From: Candidatus Tumulicola sp.
Lineage (GTDB): Bacteria; Vulcanimicrobiota; Vulcanimicrobiia; Vulcanimicrobiales; Vulcanimicrobiaceae
Reading direction: 5' to 3'
DNA length: 64,000 nucleotides
NCBI GenBank assembly: GCA_036490475.1
Contig: DASXDT010000006.1
Location: forward strand, 1,302,001 to 1,366,000
Numbering within the stretch: the first letter of the stretch is position 1; every line of letters begins with the position of its first letter. Below, one piece after another: positions 39,937 to 49,103 of the stretch. The notes below the pieces were generated by a model that was given only the letters and a program-made list of their open reading frames with translations, did no database searches and was not told the DNA's origin. The translations under genes and the position numbers were made by a program.

Positions 39937-41357
39937 CAAGCGGTGTCTGGCGAAGCACGAGCCGAAAGATGCTGGCGGCGTCGCGTGCGTTGCGCCTCCT
40001 GCGCTAGTATCGATAAGAGCAGTATCAGCCCGCCCCATGTCGGGATGCGCACGATCCAAGCGACGGCATCATGCCGCGCCGTGGTCTGCGTAAACTCGCC
40101 CCAACTCGACTCGGCTAACCGCTTATCGATCGATATCGCTGTAGTGTGCAACCCTTGGAACGGGCCCCGGCCCAATGCAATGACGGATAGTGCAATCGAT
40201 GCCGCAACGATCGCGGCGATAATCGTCGCGCGTAGATCTTGCCAATAGCACCAAGCCAGAAATCCAACGGGGATTACGGGCGCCGCAATAAATGCCGGAG
40301 AGGCCGACCATCCCCACGGGACGCTCAGTGCTAGTAGGGCGATCACACACGCCGTCTTCGCTCGAGTTGTTGCGTAGCCGGCGAGCAGCATGGCCGCCGG
40401 TAACGCCGCCGCGATCTGTGTCGCGTGTATAAATGTACCGCCTAGCACAGCGAACGCCGGCGGAACGCATACGAGAAATGCGCGGTTGCTCGTTCGGTCG
40501 GCTAGACGATGGCCTACGACGAGGCCGATGCCGATCATGGCAACGTACCAAATCGAACCGGCCTCAATCGCGAGCCGAAGCGGAGTTCCAAGCGATACCA
40601 GAAACTCCGTCAGGCTGTACTGTGTGTCTCGGAAGATCTCAGAAAGTACGTGCGCGGGCAGTACGCTTGTAAAATAATCCATGTTCGTCCGAAGGCCGAG
40701 AGCCACAATAGATACTGCTGCGAGCAAACCGGCGAGACTCACAAGTATGAGTCGAGCTCGGGGCAGCCACAGGAACACCGCTAGTGCGGCCGGCAGACCG
40801 AGATGCGGTTCGATGAGCGATCCCGCGGCCGCAATCGCTGCGCCATTCCAGTTCCCAACCCAGACGAAATATGCAGACAGGCAGATGCACGCGATGCAAA
40901 TCGGAACGACTTCGCCAAATCCCACTGAGAGCACGCCCACGGACAGTGAGAATGCGGCAAGCGCTACTTGCCACGGCACGCCCGCGAAGCGCGCAACGGT
41001 GACAACTGCAACAATGCAAGCGAGAAGCGAGATTATTACCCAGATGACCGCTGCCATCTGGAAACTAAGGAACGTGAGCGGTATCACGCCGGCCAATACG
41101 TATCCCGGCAACGGCGCGGGTATCGTGACGCCTGGGTAGTGCTTGAAGAACTCCATGGATCCGCCGGCGTTCACTTCGCACGTGCGAAGCGGCTCGGTAA
41201 GATACGGATTATGATGTTCGGCGGTTACTTTTGCGGCGCAGTAAAACGCCCGAAAATCGCCGACCGAAAAACCGGTGCGACTGACGACCCAGAACTGGGT
41301 TCCCAGCGCGACCAGCGATACGGCCACGATGACCGCGCTGAGCCACGCGTTGCGCAT
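39936..41357 (-). CDS. GT87-like (DUF2029) polyprenol-dependent glycosyltransferase, copy 1
   Basis: 473 residues from the ATG at 41357, one base after the TAG of the regulator gene; an in-frame start at 41390 is possible but overlaps that gene. The catalytic-type Asp follows the first helix (GFSVGDFRAFYCAAKVTA), and NPYLTEPLRTCEVNAGG follows. Ten or more helices cover the rest. It is the older or younger member of a tandem duplication with the gene downstream, with matching motifs along the length. It is co-transcribed with the STAND-BTAD regulator, which suggests the regulator controls glycan assembly. Confidence 0.75.
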   Translation of the reverse strand: MRNAWLSAVIVAVSLVALGTQFWVVSRTGFSVGDFRAFYCAAKVTAEHHNPYLTEPLRTCEVNAGGSMEFFKHYPGVTIPAPLPGYVLAGVIPLTFLSFQMAAVIWVIISLLACIVAVVTVARFAGVPWQVALAAFSLSVGVLSVGFGEVVPICIACICLSAYFVWVGNWNGAAIAAAGSLIEPHLGLPAALAVFLWLPRARLILVSLAGLLAAVSIVALGLRTNMDYFTSVLPAHVLSEIFRDTQYSLTEFLVSLGTPLRLAIEAGSIWYVAMIGIGLVVGHRLADRTSNRAFLVCVPPAFAVLGGTFIHATQIAAALPAAMLLAGYATTRAKTACVIALLALSVPWGWSASPAFIAAPVIPVGFLAWCYWQDLRATIIAAIVAASIALSVIALGRGPFQGLHTTAISIDKRLAESSWGEFTQTTARHDAVAWIVRIPTWGGLILLLSILAQEAQRTRRRQHLSARASPDTA

Positions 41358-41358
41358 T

Positions 41359-42837
41359 CTATCCGACTGCGAAGCGGTTTCTAGCAGCAAATGCTGCGCG
41401 AACGGCGATGCTCGGTTTGCTCTCGACCAGTCGTTCGGAAATAATCTGATAGCGAGCTTGCAGCGCTTCGGCCTGCTCGGCGGCCCACGACTCCTGACGA
41501 TCGCCGATCAGCAGATCGCCGCGATACAGTTCGCTCGCGCGTCCATAGTATTGATAGGCGACTCGCACGTCTCCGCGTTCGTACTCTTCGTCGCCATCGT
41601 TCGCAAAATCGCTGAAGTTGCGAACGTCGACCACGACGTTGGCCGGGTCGATCGCGACGTCGCCGTTTGCGAGGAAGTACGAATCGACGGTGTTAAAGCC
41701 GACGATGTTCCCGATCGCCTTGCGAATGTTCGAACACGCGGTGCGCAAGCATTGCGATACCAACTGTTTTTCGCCGCCTGGCCAGAACACTTCGCCGAGT
41801 TCGGCGCGCGTGGCTCGTCCGTCGGGCTTGAGCGCGAGATACTTGAAGATCTGTTGGTCGCGCCGGCGGACCCACTTGATCTCACGCCCGTCGACCTCGG
41901 CGCGGAACCAGCCCAGCATCTGCACTTGCAGCGGGTGTAGCGACTCTTTGCGCACTTCCGTGAAGTGGTGCGACTCCACCCGAGCGAGCGGCCGCAACGG
42001 GCGGTACTCGTTGTCCTGGTGGATCACGAACAAGCCTTCGCGTTCTAAATGCTGCATGGGCTTCGAGGCATCGTCGTAGCGGTGGCCATGCATGAGTTTG
42101 CCGATGAACTCGGCATCGGCTTCGGACGCGTCCTCGAGCGAGGTCGCGATGAACTCGTTGAACAGGTGCCCGCGGCGCTTGCGCCAGTTCTCGTAGGCGC
42201 CGGAAAGGCTGCAGGCGTCCTCGGCGGCGCTGCGGAGCGCGCCGCTCACGACTTGCGGCCAGCCATCGGTCACGTCGATGAAGCGGGGGATGTCGCCATG
42301 GACGAACGTGACACCGCAGGCATCGGCCAGATGGGCGACTTCGGCGGCATCGAAGGCGAGCCGGTCGGAATCGCACAGGGTTGCCAGGCCGCGCGTCACC
42401 ATGCGCCCAGAATCGAAGGCAGCGCGCGACCGGCAAGCGATCAGCAACGACACGCCTTCTGGAGCCTCGTTGATAATTTGGGAGATAGCTGCGACGCCGC
42501 CGGCTTCCGGCAGCCCCTCGCAGTCGAGGGCGAGTTCGAAGGGCGCGGCCTTGGCGAGAGCGCGCATCAGCTCACCGTGCGAGGAAAACGTTCCTCGCAC
42601 TTGCATGGCTCGAGCGATGGCGGCCCAGACCCCAACGGCGCTCGTGCCGCTGGGCAGGCTACAGTAGATTCCCTTGGACGTCGAGTGGTGCAAGTAGCTC
42701 ACCAGCGCCGTCGTCTTGCCGAAACCGGGCGGTGCGAGCAATAGGCGAACCGGAACGCTGCTAAAGCGTCCTAGCCACTCTTCCAACCGCGGGCGCCGGA
42801 TCGTCGATGGCGCCAACCGTGGACCATGGGTAATCAA
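41359..42837 (-). CDS. STAND-type regulator with C-terminal BTAD-like winged helix
   Basis: 492 residues from a TTG with GAGGA about 6 nt upstream. The N-terminal ATPase has Walker A VRLLLAPPGFGKTTALVSYL (about 30-48), MalT-like. The expected acidic Walker B reads FELALDCEGLPEAGG, a departure from LLxxDD. A helical region follows. The C-terminal 170 residues begin MLGWFRAEVDGREIKWVRRR and have the SARP-type winged helix and bacterial transcriptional activation domain (QIFKYLALKPDGRATRAELG, QCLRTACSNIRKAIG). There is no LuxR-type HTH. It probably activates the two GT87-like genes that follow without a gap. Confidence 0.75.
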   Translation of the reverse strand: MITHGPRLAPSTIRRPRLEEWLGRFSSVPVRLLLAPPGFGKTTALVSYLHHSTSKGIYCSLPSGTSAVGVWAAIARAMQVRGTFSSHGELMRALAKAAPFELALDCEGLPEAGGVAAISQIINEAPEGVSLLIACRSRAAFDSGRMVTRGLATLCDSDRLAFDAAEVAHLADACGVTFVHGDIPRFIDVTDGWPQVVSGALRSAAEDACSLSGAYENWRKRRGHLFNEFIATSLEDASEADAEFIGKLMHGHRYDDASKPMQHLEREGLFVIHQDNEYRPLRPLARVESHHFTEVRKESLHPLQVQMLGWFRAEVDGREIKWVRRRDQQIFKYLALKPDGRATRAELGEVFWPGGEKQLVSQCLRTACSNIRKAIGNIVGFNTVDSYFLANGDVAIDPANVVVDVRNFSDFANDGDEEYERGDVRVAYQYYGRASELYRGDLLIGDRQESWAAEQAEALQARYQIISERLVESKPSIAVRAAFAARNRFAVG

Positions 42838-42881
42838 AGCTTCCTCATGGAGCTTGACATGCTAGCCCTCCTAGCCGGGTT

Positions 42882-42910
42882 AGTATATGGCCTTTCCCGT
42901 CCGCTTGCAA
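42882..42910 (-). promoter_or_regulatory. sigma70-like promoter of the regulator-GT87 operon
   Basis: On the minus strand TTGCAA (42905-42910) and TATACT (42882-42887) are separated by exactly 17 nt. The TTG start at 42837 is 44 nt downstream of the -10 box, leaving a normal leader that includes the GAGGA ribosome-binding site. Confidence 0.6.
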
Positions 42911-43121
42911 GAGGTACGGGCATCCAAGAACATGATAAGCGAAGTCCCCGACGCCTGGAATCCCCTGAATCTATCAATTTTGTGTTCGACTTGTGGCCCG
43001 CATGGACCAACGGGAAAAACACCCGGTGTGGCCTCACGAAGCCCTACAAGCCAGCCGCTAACGTGCTAGAAATGAAGCCGGAGACCCGGACGTCAGAGAC
43101 GGACAAGGGAGCGGTTCGTGG

Positions 43122-43127
43122 TATGCT
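43122..43127 (+). promoter_or_regulatory. -10 box for the GT87-like gene at 43136
   Basis: TATGCT ends 8 nt before the GTG at 43136, with no Shine-Dalgarno sequence between. This is the same spacing as at 1308, 21573 and 53303. No clear -35 box is visible at 17 nt. Confidence 0.4.
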
Positions 43128-43135
43128 AGGCGGCA

Positions 43136-44269
43136 GTGGGGCTGCCGCTTCGAATCTCGCGGGATCGGATCGTGCTGTACGGCTCGGCGATTTTCATCGC
43201 CGGGTTGTATCAGCTCGTGGTACAGGTCGTCCGCGACCTTAACCGGTCGGACTGGTCGAGCATTTGGTCGGGGGGGGCCACGGTTGGTACGCCGGCCCTG
43301 ATGGATCCGAAGCTTCACTGTGCGTTTCAGCAAGCGCATCACGTGTGGTGCGGAATTTGGGCCTATCCGCCGGCGGTCGCGCTATTCGTCTGGCCGGTCG
43401 CAAAACTGCCCATGCCCCTGAGCTATGCGATCGATCTGATCGTGATGTCTGCGTTCGCCGTTATCGCCGGCATCGTACTCGCGGATGCGTTCGACGTTCC
43501 GCGCTGGCTCGGCGTGTTCATGACGCTCGTATGGCCGCCCACTAAATACGCGATCGTGAGCGGGCAAAACGAAACGTTGGCGCTGTTGCTCATCGCTCTG
43601 GCGATCGCTGCCGCCAAGCACAACCGGCAACTCTTGGTCGGGCTCGCCGTCGGAGCGCTTCTCTTTAAGCCGACGGTCGGACTTCCGTTCGTCGTCTTGA
43701 TCCTGCTGCGACGAGAATGGCGCGCACTTGCTGTCGTGATGGTGATCGCTGCCGTCTGGTATTTCACAGGAGTCATGGCCGCCGCGAATTCGTGGCATTG
43801 GCCAGCACAATATGCTGCCGACCTGCGCGGCTATTTTGCCGGTGACTTTTTTTCTAATGCCTCAAAGAGCGCGAGTTTGCCGGACGTTCTCATGCAGGCC
43901 GGTTCTTCGCCCGTTATCGCGACCGTCGCAGGCATCGTACTCTTTATCTGCGCGGTTCCTCGATTGCTGCGCGTGCCGCTTTCAGCTGCTTTGGCGATCG
44001 TTTCCATCGTCGGAGTCGCGATCAGTTTGCACGCGTGGAACTACACGGTGACCGTCGGGCTACCGGCGGTCTTCTATGTTATGCGAGCCGTGAAGGAACC
44101 GATGCGAACGTGGATCGTAGCGGCGTCGTACGCGTTGTCTATTTTGTCGATCATCTTAATTCCGGGCTTCACGTCGTGGAATTTGGAGGCGGTCGTGGTG
44201 TTAGGTCTTACTGCGATCCTCATCACGGGCGCCTTCACCGAGCCGCGACCGGCGACGGCCCGGGTTTAG
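43136..44269 (+). CDS. GT87-like (DUF2029) membrane glycosyltransferase
   Basis: 377 residues from a GTG, shorter than the two copies to the left. Helices alternate with loops typical of DUF2029/GT87: DWSSIWSGGATVGTPALMD, then VWCGIWAYPPAVALFVWPV and GVFMTLVWPPTKYAIVSGQN and FKPTVGLPFVVLILLRR. The WxYPP and QN motifs are usual in mannosyl- and arabinosyltransferases of this fold. It stands on the opposite strand from the regulator-GT87 pair, across 298 bp, so it has its own promoter. Confidence 0.75.
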   Translation: MGLPLRISRDRIVLYGSAIFIAGLYQLVVQVVRDLNRSDWSSIWSGGATVGTPALMDPKLHCAFQQAHHVWCGIWAYPPAVALFVWPVAKLPMPLSYAIDLIVMSAFAVIAGIVLADAFDVPRWLGVFMTLVWPPTKYAIVSGQNETLALLLIALAIAAAKHNRQLLVGLAVGALLFKPTVGLPFVVLILLRREWRALAVVMVIAAVWYFTGVMAAANSWHWPAQYAADLRGYFAGDFFSNASKSASLPDVLMQAGSSPVIATVAGIVLFICAVPRLLRVPLSAALAIVSIVGVAISLHAWNYTVTVGLPAVFYVMRAVKEPMRTWIVAASYALSILSIILIPGFTSWNLEAVVVLGLTAILITGAFTEPRPATARV

Positions 44270-44295
44270 CGGCGGAGGCGCAGAACGCTCGACGG

Positions 44296-44577
44296 GTGTG
44301 CCGTAACATCAAGGACCTTCATAACTTCGCGCCGCCCGCCAACGAGGACGAAATTCAGGCGTCGGCCCGACAGTACGTGCGCAAGATCAGCGGCGCGACC
44401 CACCCCTCAAAGGGAAACGAAGCCGCGTTCGAGCGCGCCGTCGAGCAAGTGACGGAGGCGACGCGGATACTGCTGGCTAGCATCGTCACGGCGGCGCCGC
44501 CGCGCGATCGTGTCGTCGAAGCCGCCAAGGCGCGGGAGCGTTCCCTGCGCCGGTTCGGCGCCCCCGCTAAGGGTTAG
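44296..44577 (+). CDS. DUF2277 family protein
   Basis: 93 residues from GTG at 44296, a start that gives the usual family N-terminus CRNIKDLHNFAPPANEDEI. The rest matches DUF2277 well: AARQYVRKISG-type helix (SARQYVRKISGATHPSKGN), EAAFERAVEQVTEATRILLA, and AAPPRDRVVEAAKARERS. The family is small, helical and cytoplasmic with no known function. It starts 26 bp after the GT87-like gene and meets the convergent lipoprotein gene with a four-base overlap. Confidence 0.88.
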   Translation: MCRNIKDLHNFAPPANEDEIQASARQYVRKISGATHPSKGNEAAFERAVEQVTEATRILLASIVTAAPPRDRVVEAAKARERSLRRFGAPAKG

Positions 44578-45662
44578 GCGTTTTTGCCCTTTACCGCGGC
44601 GCATGTCGCCGTCTTCCCCGTTTTGCTGGTCATCTCGAAGTAGACCGACGGGTACTGCACCCTCGGGTGCGCCGGCGCTCGCGTGAAGAACAGGTTGTTC
44701 GTTTCGCCGGTCGTTCCGGTGTTCGCGGGGCACGTCGGCCTGGCGTTCACGCCCGTATCGCCTTGAATGTTGACTGCGATCTTCGAGCCGGAGTTAAAGT
44801 TCGCGATGTCGCCACCAGCGTTGCCGATGATGTTGAACTCCGAACCCTGCCAATGCTGCGACAGATCGGTGATGCCGTCGCTCTGCACGTTCTTCATGCC
44901 ATATTCGGTATTGTCCACCGACATGTACACGCTGTCGCCGTCCGCCGCAGCCACACCGGTTTCTATGACGTTGCCGATATCGGTCACGTTGACATTCGGA
45001 ATGTACACGCCGCCCGGGCTGTTCTGCACGCAGCCGAAACCGGTGTTCTGCCAACCTTGTCCCGGCGGGCAATTGCTGAATCCGGATTCGGTCGTCGGCA
45101 CGAGCCAATCTTGAATGAACAGGCCGCCTTCGCTGTTGCCGGGCGGATTTTCATACACGAATTGCGACCAGCCGAGGCAGTTCTGCAACGATCCGCACGC
45201 AGCGGTTGTGAAGAAATTCGAATTCAATTGCAGTGTATAGCTGTTGGTGCCTTGCGAGCCGCAGCAGCCTTGACTCGACACGGTCTTCACACCTTTGACG
45301 AGCGGAAACGAGCCGATCGACGTAGAGATAATGTTGGGCGTTACGTCGAGCGTGAAATCGCGACCGTCGCCGACTTGTTGGCCCAACTGCGGTTTATGAC
45401 GCGGCGGATACCATAATTTCGGCGGAGTCTTACACTCGATCTGCTGCCACGTGGTCGACGGGAAGACCGCCTTAAAACATCCCGCGGCGGGCAGCTTCTC
45501 TTGCGCGAGAGCGGCGTGCCAGGCGCCTTTGGATGCGGCGATTTTCGGCACCGAAGTATTCGCGGCGCCCGTACCAGTCGCCGGTAATGATTGCGAGGTA
45601 TTCGAACACGCTGAAAGTGCGACGGCCAAGACCGCCACCGAAGAGAGACGTAAAAAATTCAT
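44574..45662 (-). CDS. secreted lipoprotein of unknown function
   Basis: 362 residues from the ATG at 45662 (a GTG at 45677 is possible). Signal peptide with lipobox VALSAC. The mature protein has many Cys, in the pattern GCFKAVFPSTTWQQIEC, SSQGCCGSQGTNSYT, AACGSLQNCLGW, and GFGCVQNSPGG, suggesting several disulfides. Trp- and Asn-rich stretches (WSQFVYENPPGNSEGG, DFTLDVTPNIIS) look like an all-beta carbohydrate- or surface-binding protein. No family is recognised. Promoter and start lie close to the divergent regulator fragment. Confidence 0.55.
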   Translation of the reverse strand: MNFLRLSSVAVLAVALSACSNTSQSLPATGTGAANTSVPKIAASKGAWHAALAQEKLPAAGCFKAVFPSTTWQQIECKTPPKLWYPPRHKPQLGQQVGDGRDFTLDVTPNIISTSIGSFPLVKGVKTVSSQGCCGSQGTNSYTLQLNSNFFTTAACGSLQNCLGWSQFVYENPPGNSEGGLFIQDWLVPTTESGFSNCPPGQGWQNTGFGCVQNSPGGVYIPNVNVTDIGNVIETGVAAADGDSVYMSVDNTEYGMKNVQSDGITDLSQHWQGSEFNIIGNAGGDIANFNSGSKIAVNIQGDTGVNARPTCPANTGTTGETNNLFFTRAPAHPRVQYPSVYFEMTSKTGKTATCAAVKGKNA

Positions 45663-45731
45663 GCATCGAGCTTTCACGTGGACGAGCGAGCGACCTTGCC
45701 CTAGCCGAGCCGAGGGTAGGGACTGCTCCCC

Positions 45732-46325
45732 ATGCCGCTATGCGTAGCGACCCGCTATGCTGAGCCGGTGCCGAGCTCCGACGCGCTCACGGTCGTATTG
45801 CTGGAGCGCATCCGGGGCCTGAACCGCACCGATCGCGTTGTGTTGATGCGCGCTTCGATCATCGGCCGTCGCTTTCGCGTTGCGGTGCTGCATGCGACCG
45901 TCGAACTTGCCGAGGAACGCGTACGAGCGGCGCTCGATAAGGCGTGCACGCTGGAGTTGGTCGAACCCGAACGCGCGGATGGCGAATGGTACGCGTTCCG
46001 TCATGCGTTGATTCGCGACGCGATGTACGAGCAATTCGTGAAGTCGCGCGTGCGGCACGCGCACCGCCGCATCGCGTTGGCAGTCGAACGTTATGCCGGT
46101 CAAGACGCGCTCGACGATCTGGCCTATCACTCGTGGGCCGGCGGCGATGCGACGCGCTGCATCCGCTATAACGAGTTGGCCGGCGACCGGGCGGTTGCGG
46201 TGTTCGCCTACGACCATGCCCGAACGTTGTACGGGCGCGCTCGGACCTTCGCGCCGCTGCGGTCGCTCGACTACGTGCGCCTGAGCGGTAAAATCGACGC
46301 GTTGCGCCAATCCGACTTGCAGTGA
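45732..46325 (+). CDS. domain-only paralogue of the following STAND regulator
   Basis: 197 residues without ATPase or HTH. It matches a middle part of the next protein (its residues about 255-415): VVLLERIRGLNRTDRVVLMR against TLLERLRPLDDDERRIVTQ, then ASIIGRRFRVAVLHATVEL against AAIGRTFSLELLESV, and the AYHSWAGGDATRCIRYN / AYHWWAAGDDDRSAHYN repeat. It therefore holds the winged-helix and first helical repeats that follow a STAND ATPase. It is either a remnant of a duplicated regulator or a regulatory fragment. Its stop overlaps the GTG of the full regulator, so the two are translated together. Confidence 0.6.
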   Translation: MPLCVATRYAEPVPSSDALTVVLLERIRGLNRTDRVVLMRASIIGRRFRVAVLHATVELAEERVRAALDKACTLELVEPERADGEWYAFRHALIRDAMYEQFVKSRVRHAHRRIALAVERYAGQDALDDLAYHSWAGGDATRCIRYNELAGDRAVAVFAYDHARTLYGRARTFAPLRSLDYVRLSGKIDALRQSDLQ

Positions 46326-49003
46326 TCGTCCGGCCCGTTCTTTGCAAGCCGTTCGTCGGCCGTCGTGCCGAACTCGCGTATCTGCGCGAGCGGCGGCTCG
46401 AAGCCGGCGCGTCGCGCGGCGGACTGGTGTTCGTGGCCGGCGACGCCGGCCTTGGTAAGACGCGGCTGATCTCGGAGTTCTGTCGGTCGCTGGCCTATTC
46501 GCGCTGGCGTATTACGTCGGGTCCGTGCAGAGAGTTCGGCGGACGTCCATACGGTCCGATTCTCGATGCGCTCGCAAACATCGATCCGTCTGCACGACTC
46601 GCACCGGCCGAATCGAAACGGCAGTATTTCGAGGCGGTGGTCGACCGGTTCGCGCAGTTCGCCGCGCGCAAAGCCTTGGTCGTGGTCATCGAAGACGTGC
46701 ATTGGGCCGATGCGGCAACGCTCGATCTGCTGGCCTATTTCGGTTCGCGATTGCACAACATGCGCGTGCTGGTGCTGGCGTCGTTTCGTCCCGATGATTT
46801 GCACGCCGGCCATCCGGCCGCTGCCGGCATCGAAAACGTCGGCCGTTCGGCGCGCGCCGGACGCATCGATTTGGCACCGTTAGCCGGCCTGGAGCTGCGC
46901 ACGTTCATCGACCAAGCGTTGTCGGGATTCACCTTGGGCGACGACGCGCGGCGATCGATCGCGCTGACGGGCGAAGGCAATCCATTTTTCACCGAAGAGC
47001 TGTTGAAAAACGCGGTGCAAGAAATCGCCGAACGTCGCGGCCGCGCGGGGGCCGGTTCGGCGCGCGTGCCGCACGGCGTGCGCTCGACGTTGCTCGAACG
47101 CTTGCGCCCGTTGGACGACGACGAGCGGCGCATCGTCACGCAGGCGGCGGCGATCGGTCGAACGTTTTCGCTCGAGCTGTTGGAGTCGGTGACCGACATC
47201 GCGTCCGAACGTCTGCTGCCGGCCTTGCGTCGGGCGCGCGATTTCCAGCTGATTGAGGAGCTGGAGCCGAGCGTTTTTCGCTTCCGGCATGGCTTGACGC
47301 GTGAAGCGATTTGCGGCGACTTTTTGGGCGCGGAACTGCGGCCGCTGCATCGCCGGATTGCCCTCTCCCTCGAAATGGCGGGCGAACGGACGGTCGAGGC
47401 GCTGGCGTATCATTGGTGGGCGGCCGGCGACGACGATCGCAGCGCGCATTACAACGTCTTGGCGGGCGATGCCGCACGCGCCGTCTACGCGCACGAGGAC
47501 GCGATCGCGTTCTACCAGCGCGCGTTGGAGGCCAAGGATCTCGACGCGCTGACTCGCGGGTCCATTCTCGAGCAGATCGCCAACGTGCGATTGGTGTTGA
47601 GTATGGCCGAGGAGGGCTTGGCGACGTATAGCGCGGCCGCCGATGCGTATCGAGTCGCGGGAGCGTCGGAGCGCGAGGCGGTGTGTCGCGTGCGCGCGGC
47701 GATGACCGATTACACGATGCGCTTGAACGATACCAGCGCGCCGTTGGAACGTATGCTCGAACGGCTCGATGCATCGGACTATTTGCCTCGGGCGCGCCTG
47801 CATCTGGGAATTGCGTGGATTGCGGCTGCGCTGCGTTTTCCGACGCGCGCGAAAGCGCATCTCGCGCAGGTCGACGCGCGTGCCGAAACCGGCGCGACCG
47901 ACGTCGCGGTGCGCTATCACAACGTCGCGGCCTGCGTGGCGACCGATCTGGCGGATCTCGATAGTTTTCGACGCGAGCACGTTGCCTGGCTGGAGGCCGC
48001 CCGGGTGCACGGTTCGGGCGCGATCGCCGGCGCGTACTATAACGGCGCAAAGTTCTTCGCATCCTTCGCGCTGCACGACGAAGCGCGCGAGAACATCCGA
48101 CAGGCGCTGCACGCGGCGCACGAGTCGAAGAGCGTGCACGCAGAGGAGTGCGCGCATGCCACCGCGGCGTTGTGTTACGTGCTGAGCGGCGATTTGCAGG
48201 CGCTGCGTTCGGCGTTGGATGCCGTTCCGACCACGACCGATAATCGCGTGAATGTGACGTTCGCGCGCGCCGCCGGCACGGCGGCCGCGACGTATCTGGA
48301 CGACGATGCCTTGATCGAAACGTGGTTCGACGGTTTCGACGACCCGCTCGAGTCGGTTACGGAGATCGAGTGCGGGTACGGCTTTGCAGAACTGCTGGTT
48401 CGGCGGGGACGCCAGGCCGACGCCCAAGCACTGCTGCACCGCGTGTTGCCCGATTGCGAGTTGGTGCGCGGACAAGTGATGACGCTGCTGTCGATCGCGC
48501 GACACGGCGCCAAGGCGGATCGCGCGCGTGCGCGCGAATACTTGGTTCGCGCGGCCGCGATGGGCGATTCTTTGGAGCGCCCGGCTCTTGCGTTCTTCGA
48601 TGCGATTTGTTGTGCTGCGGTGGAACCCGGCCGCGCGCGATTGTTAGCGGCCGAGGCCGCCGAGGGTTTCCGCCGGTTGCGAACGCCGCTGCTCGAAGCC
48701 GACGCACGCGAAATCGCCGGCGACGTGGAAGGCGCGTTGTCGCTGTATCGCCGTTGTGGGGCGGCTTTTCACGTGCGGAGATTGGAACATCTCGCCAAGC
48801 CGGCCGTGGCGGATGGGGTCGAATTGACGGCGCTTTCATCGCGCGAACGTGAGATCGTCGCCCTCGCAGCCGGCGGACAGTCGAATTTGGAGATCGCGCG
48901 CAGCTTGTCGATCAGCCACAAGACGGTCGAAAAGCACCTGGGCGCCGCATTTCAGAAGCTTGGGGTGTCGTCGCGGCGCGAACTTCGCAACTATGTAAGG
49001 TAG
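46322..49003 (+). CDS. large STAND ATPase / LuxR-type transcriptional regulator
   Basis: 893 residues from a GTG overlapping the previous stop. The N-terminal ATPase has FVGRRAELAYLRER, Walker A FVAGDAGLGKTRLISEF (about 39-51), and Walker B ALVVVIEDVHWADAATLDLL. A winged-helix and long helical repeat region fill residues 250-800 (YHWWAAGDDDRSAHYNVLAG). The C-terminus is a LuxR-type helix-turn-helix: LSSREREIVALAAGGQSNLE, then IARSLSISHKTVEKHLGAAF. Such proteins bind an inducer in the repeat region, oligomerise with ATP and activate transcription. Target genes are unknown; the flanking secreted propeller genes are candidates. Confidence 0.88.
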   Translation: MIVRPVLCKPFVGRRAELAYLRERRLEAGASRGGLVFVAGDAGLGKTRLISEFCRSLAYSRWRITSGPCREFGGRPYGPILDALANIDPSARLAPAESKRQYFEAVVDRFAQFAARKALVVVIEDVHWADAATLDLLAYFGSRLHNMRVLVLASFRPDDLHAGHPAAAGIENVGRSARAGRIDLAPLAGLELRTFIDQALSGFTLGDDARRSIALTGEGNPFFTEELLKNAVQEIAERRGRAGAGSARVPHGVRSTLLERLRPLDDDERRIVTQAAAIGRTFSLELLESVTDIASERLLPALRRARDFQLIEELEPSVFRFRHGLTREAICGDFLGAELRPLHRRIALSLEMAGERTVEALAYHWWAAGDDDRSAHYNVLAGDAARAVYAHEDAIAFYQRALEAKDLDALTRGSILEQIANVRLVLSMAEEGLATYSAAADAYRVAGASEREAVCRVRAAMTDYTMRLNDTSAPLERMLERLDASDYLPRARLHLGIAWIAAALRFPTRAKAHLAQVDARAETGATDVAVRYHNVAACVATDLADLDSFRREHVAWLEAARVHGSGAIAGAYYNGAKFFASFALHDEARENIRQALHAAHESKSVHAEECAHATAALCYVLSGDLQALRSALDAVPTTTDNRVNVTFARAAGTAAATYLDDDALIETWFDGFDDPLESVTEIECGYGFAELLVRRGRQADAQALLHRVLPDCELVRGQVMTLLSIARHGAKADRARAREYLVRAAAMGDSLERPALAFFDAICCAAVEPGRARLLAAEAAEGFRRLRTPLLEADAREIAGDVEGALSLYRRCGAAFHVRRLEHLAKPAVADGVELTALSSREREIVALAAGGQSNLEIARSLSISHKTVEKHLGAAFQKLGVSSRRELRNYVR

Positions 49004-49103
49004 GGTCGCCCACCCATACTCCAACGCGCACAGCTTCCGTAGGATGGACGAGTACGGCCCACGTTTCGTGGCGCCGGCAGTTGTGAAAGGAAGCTTCGTT
49101 CAG

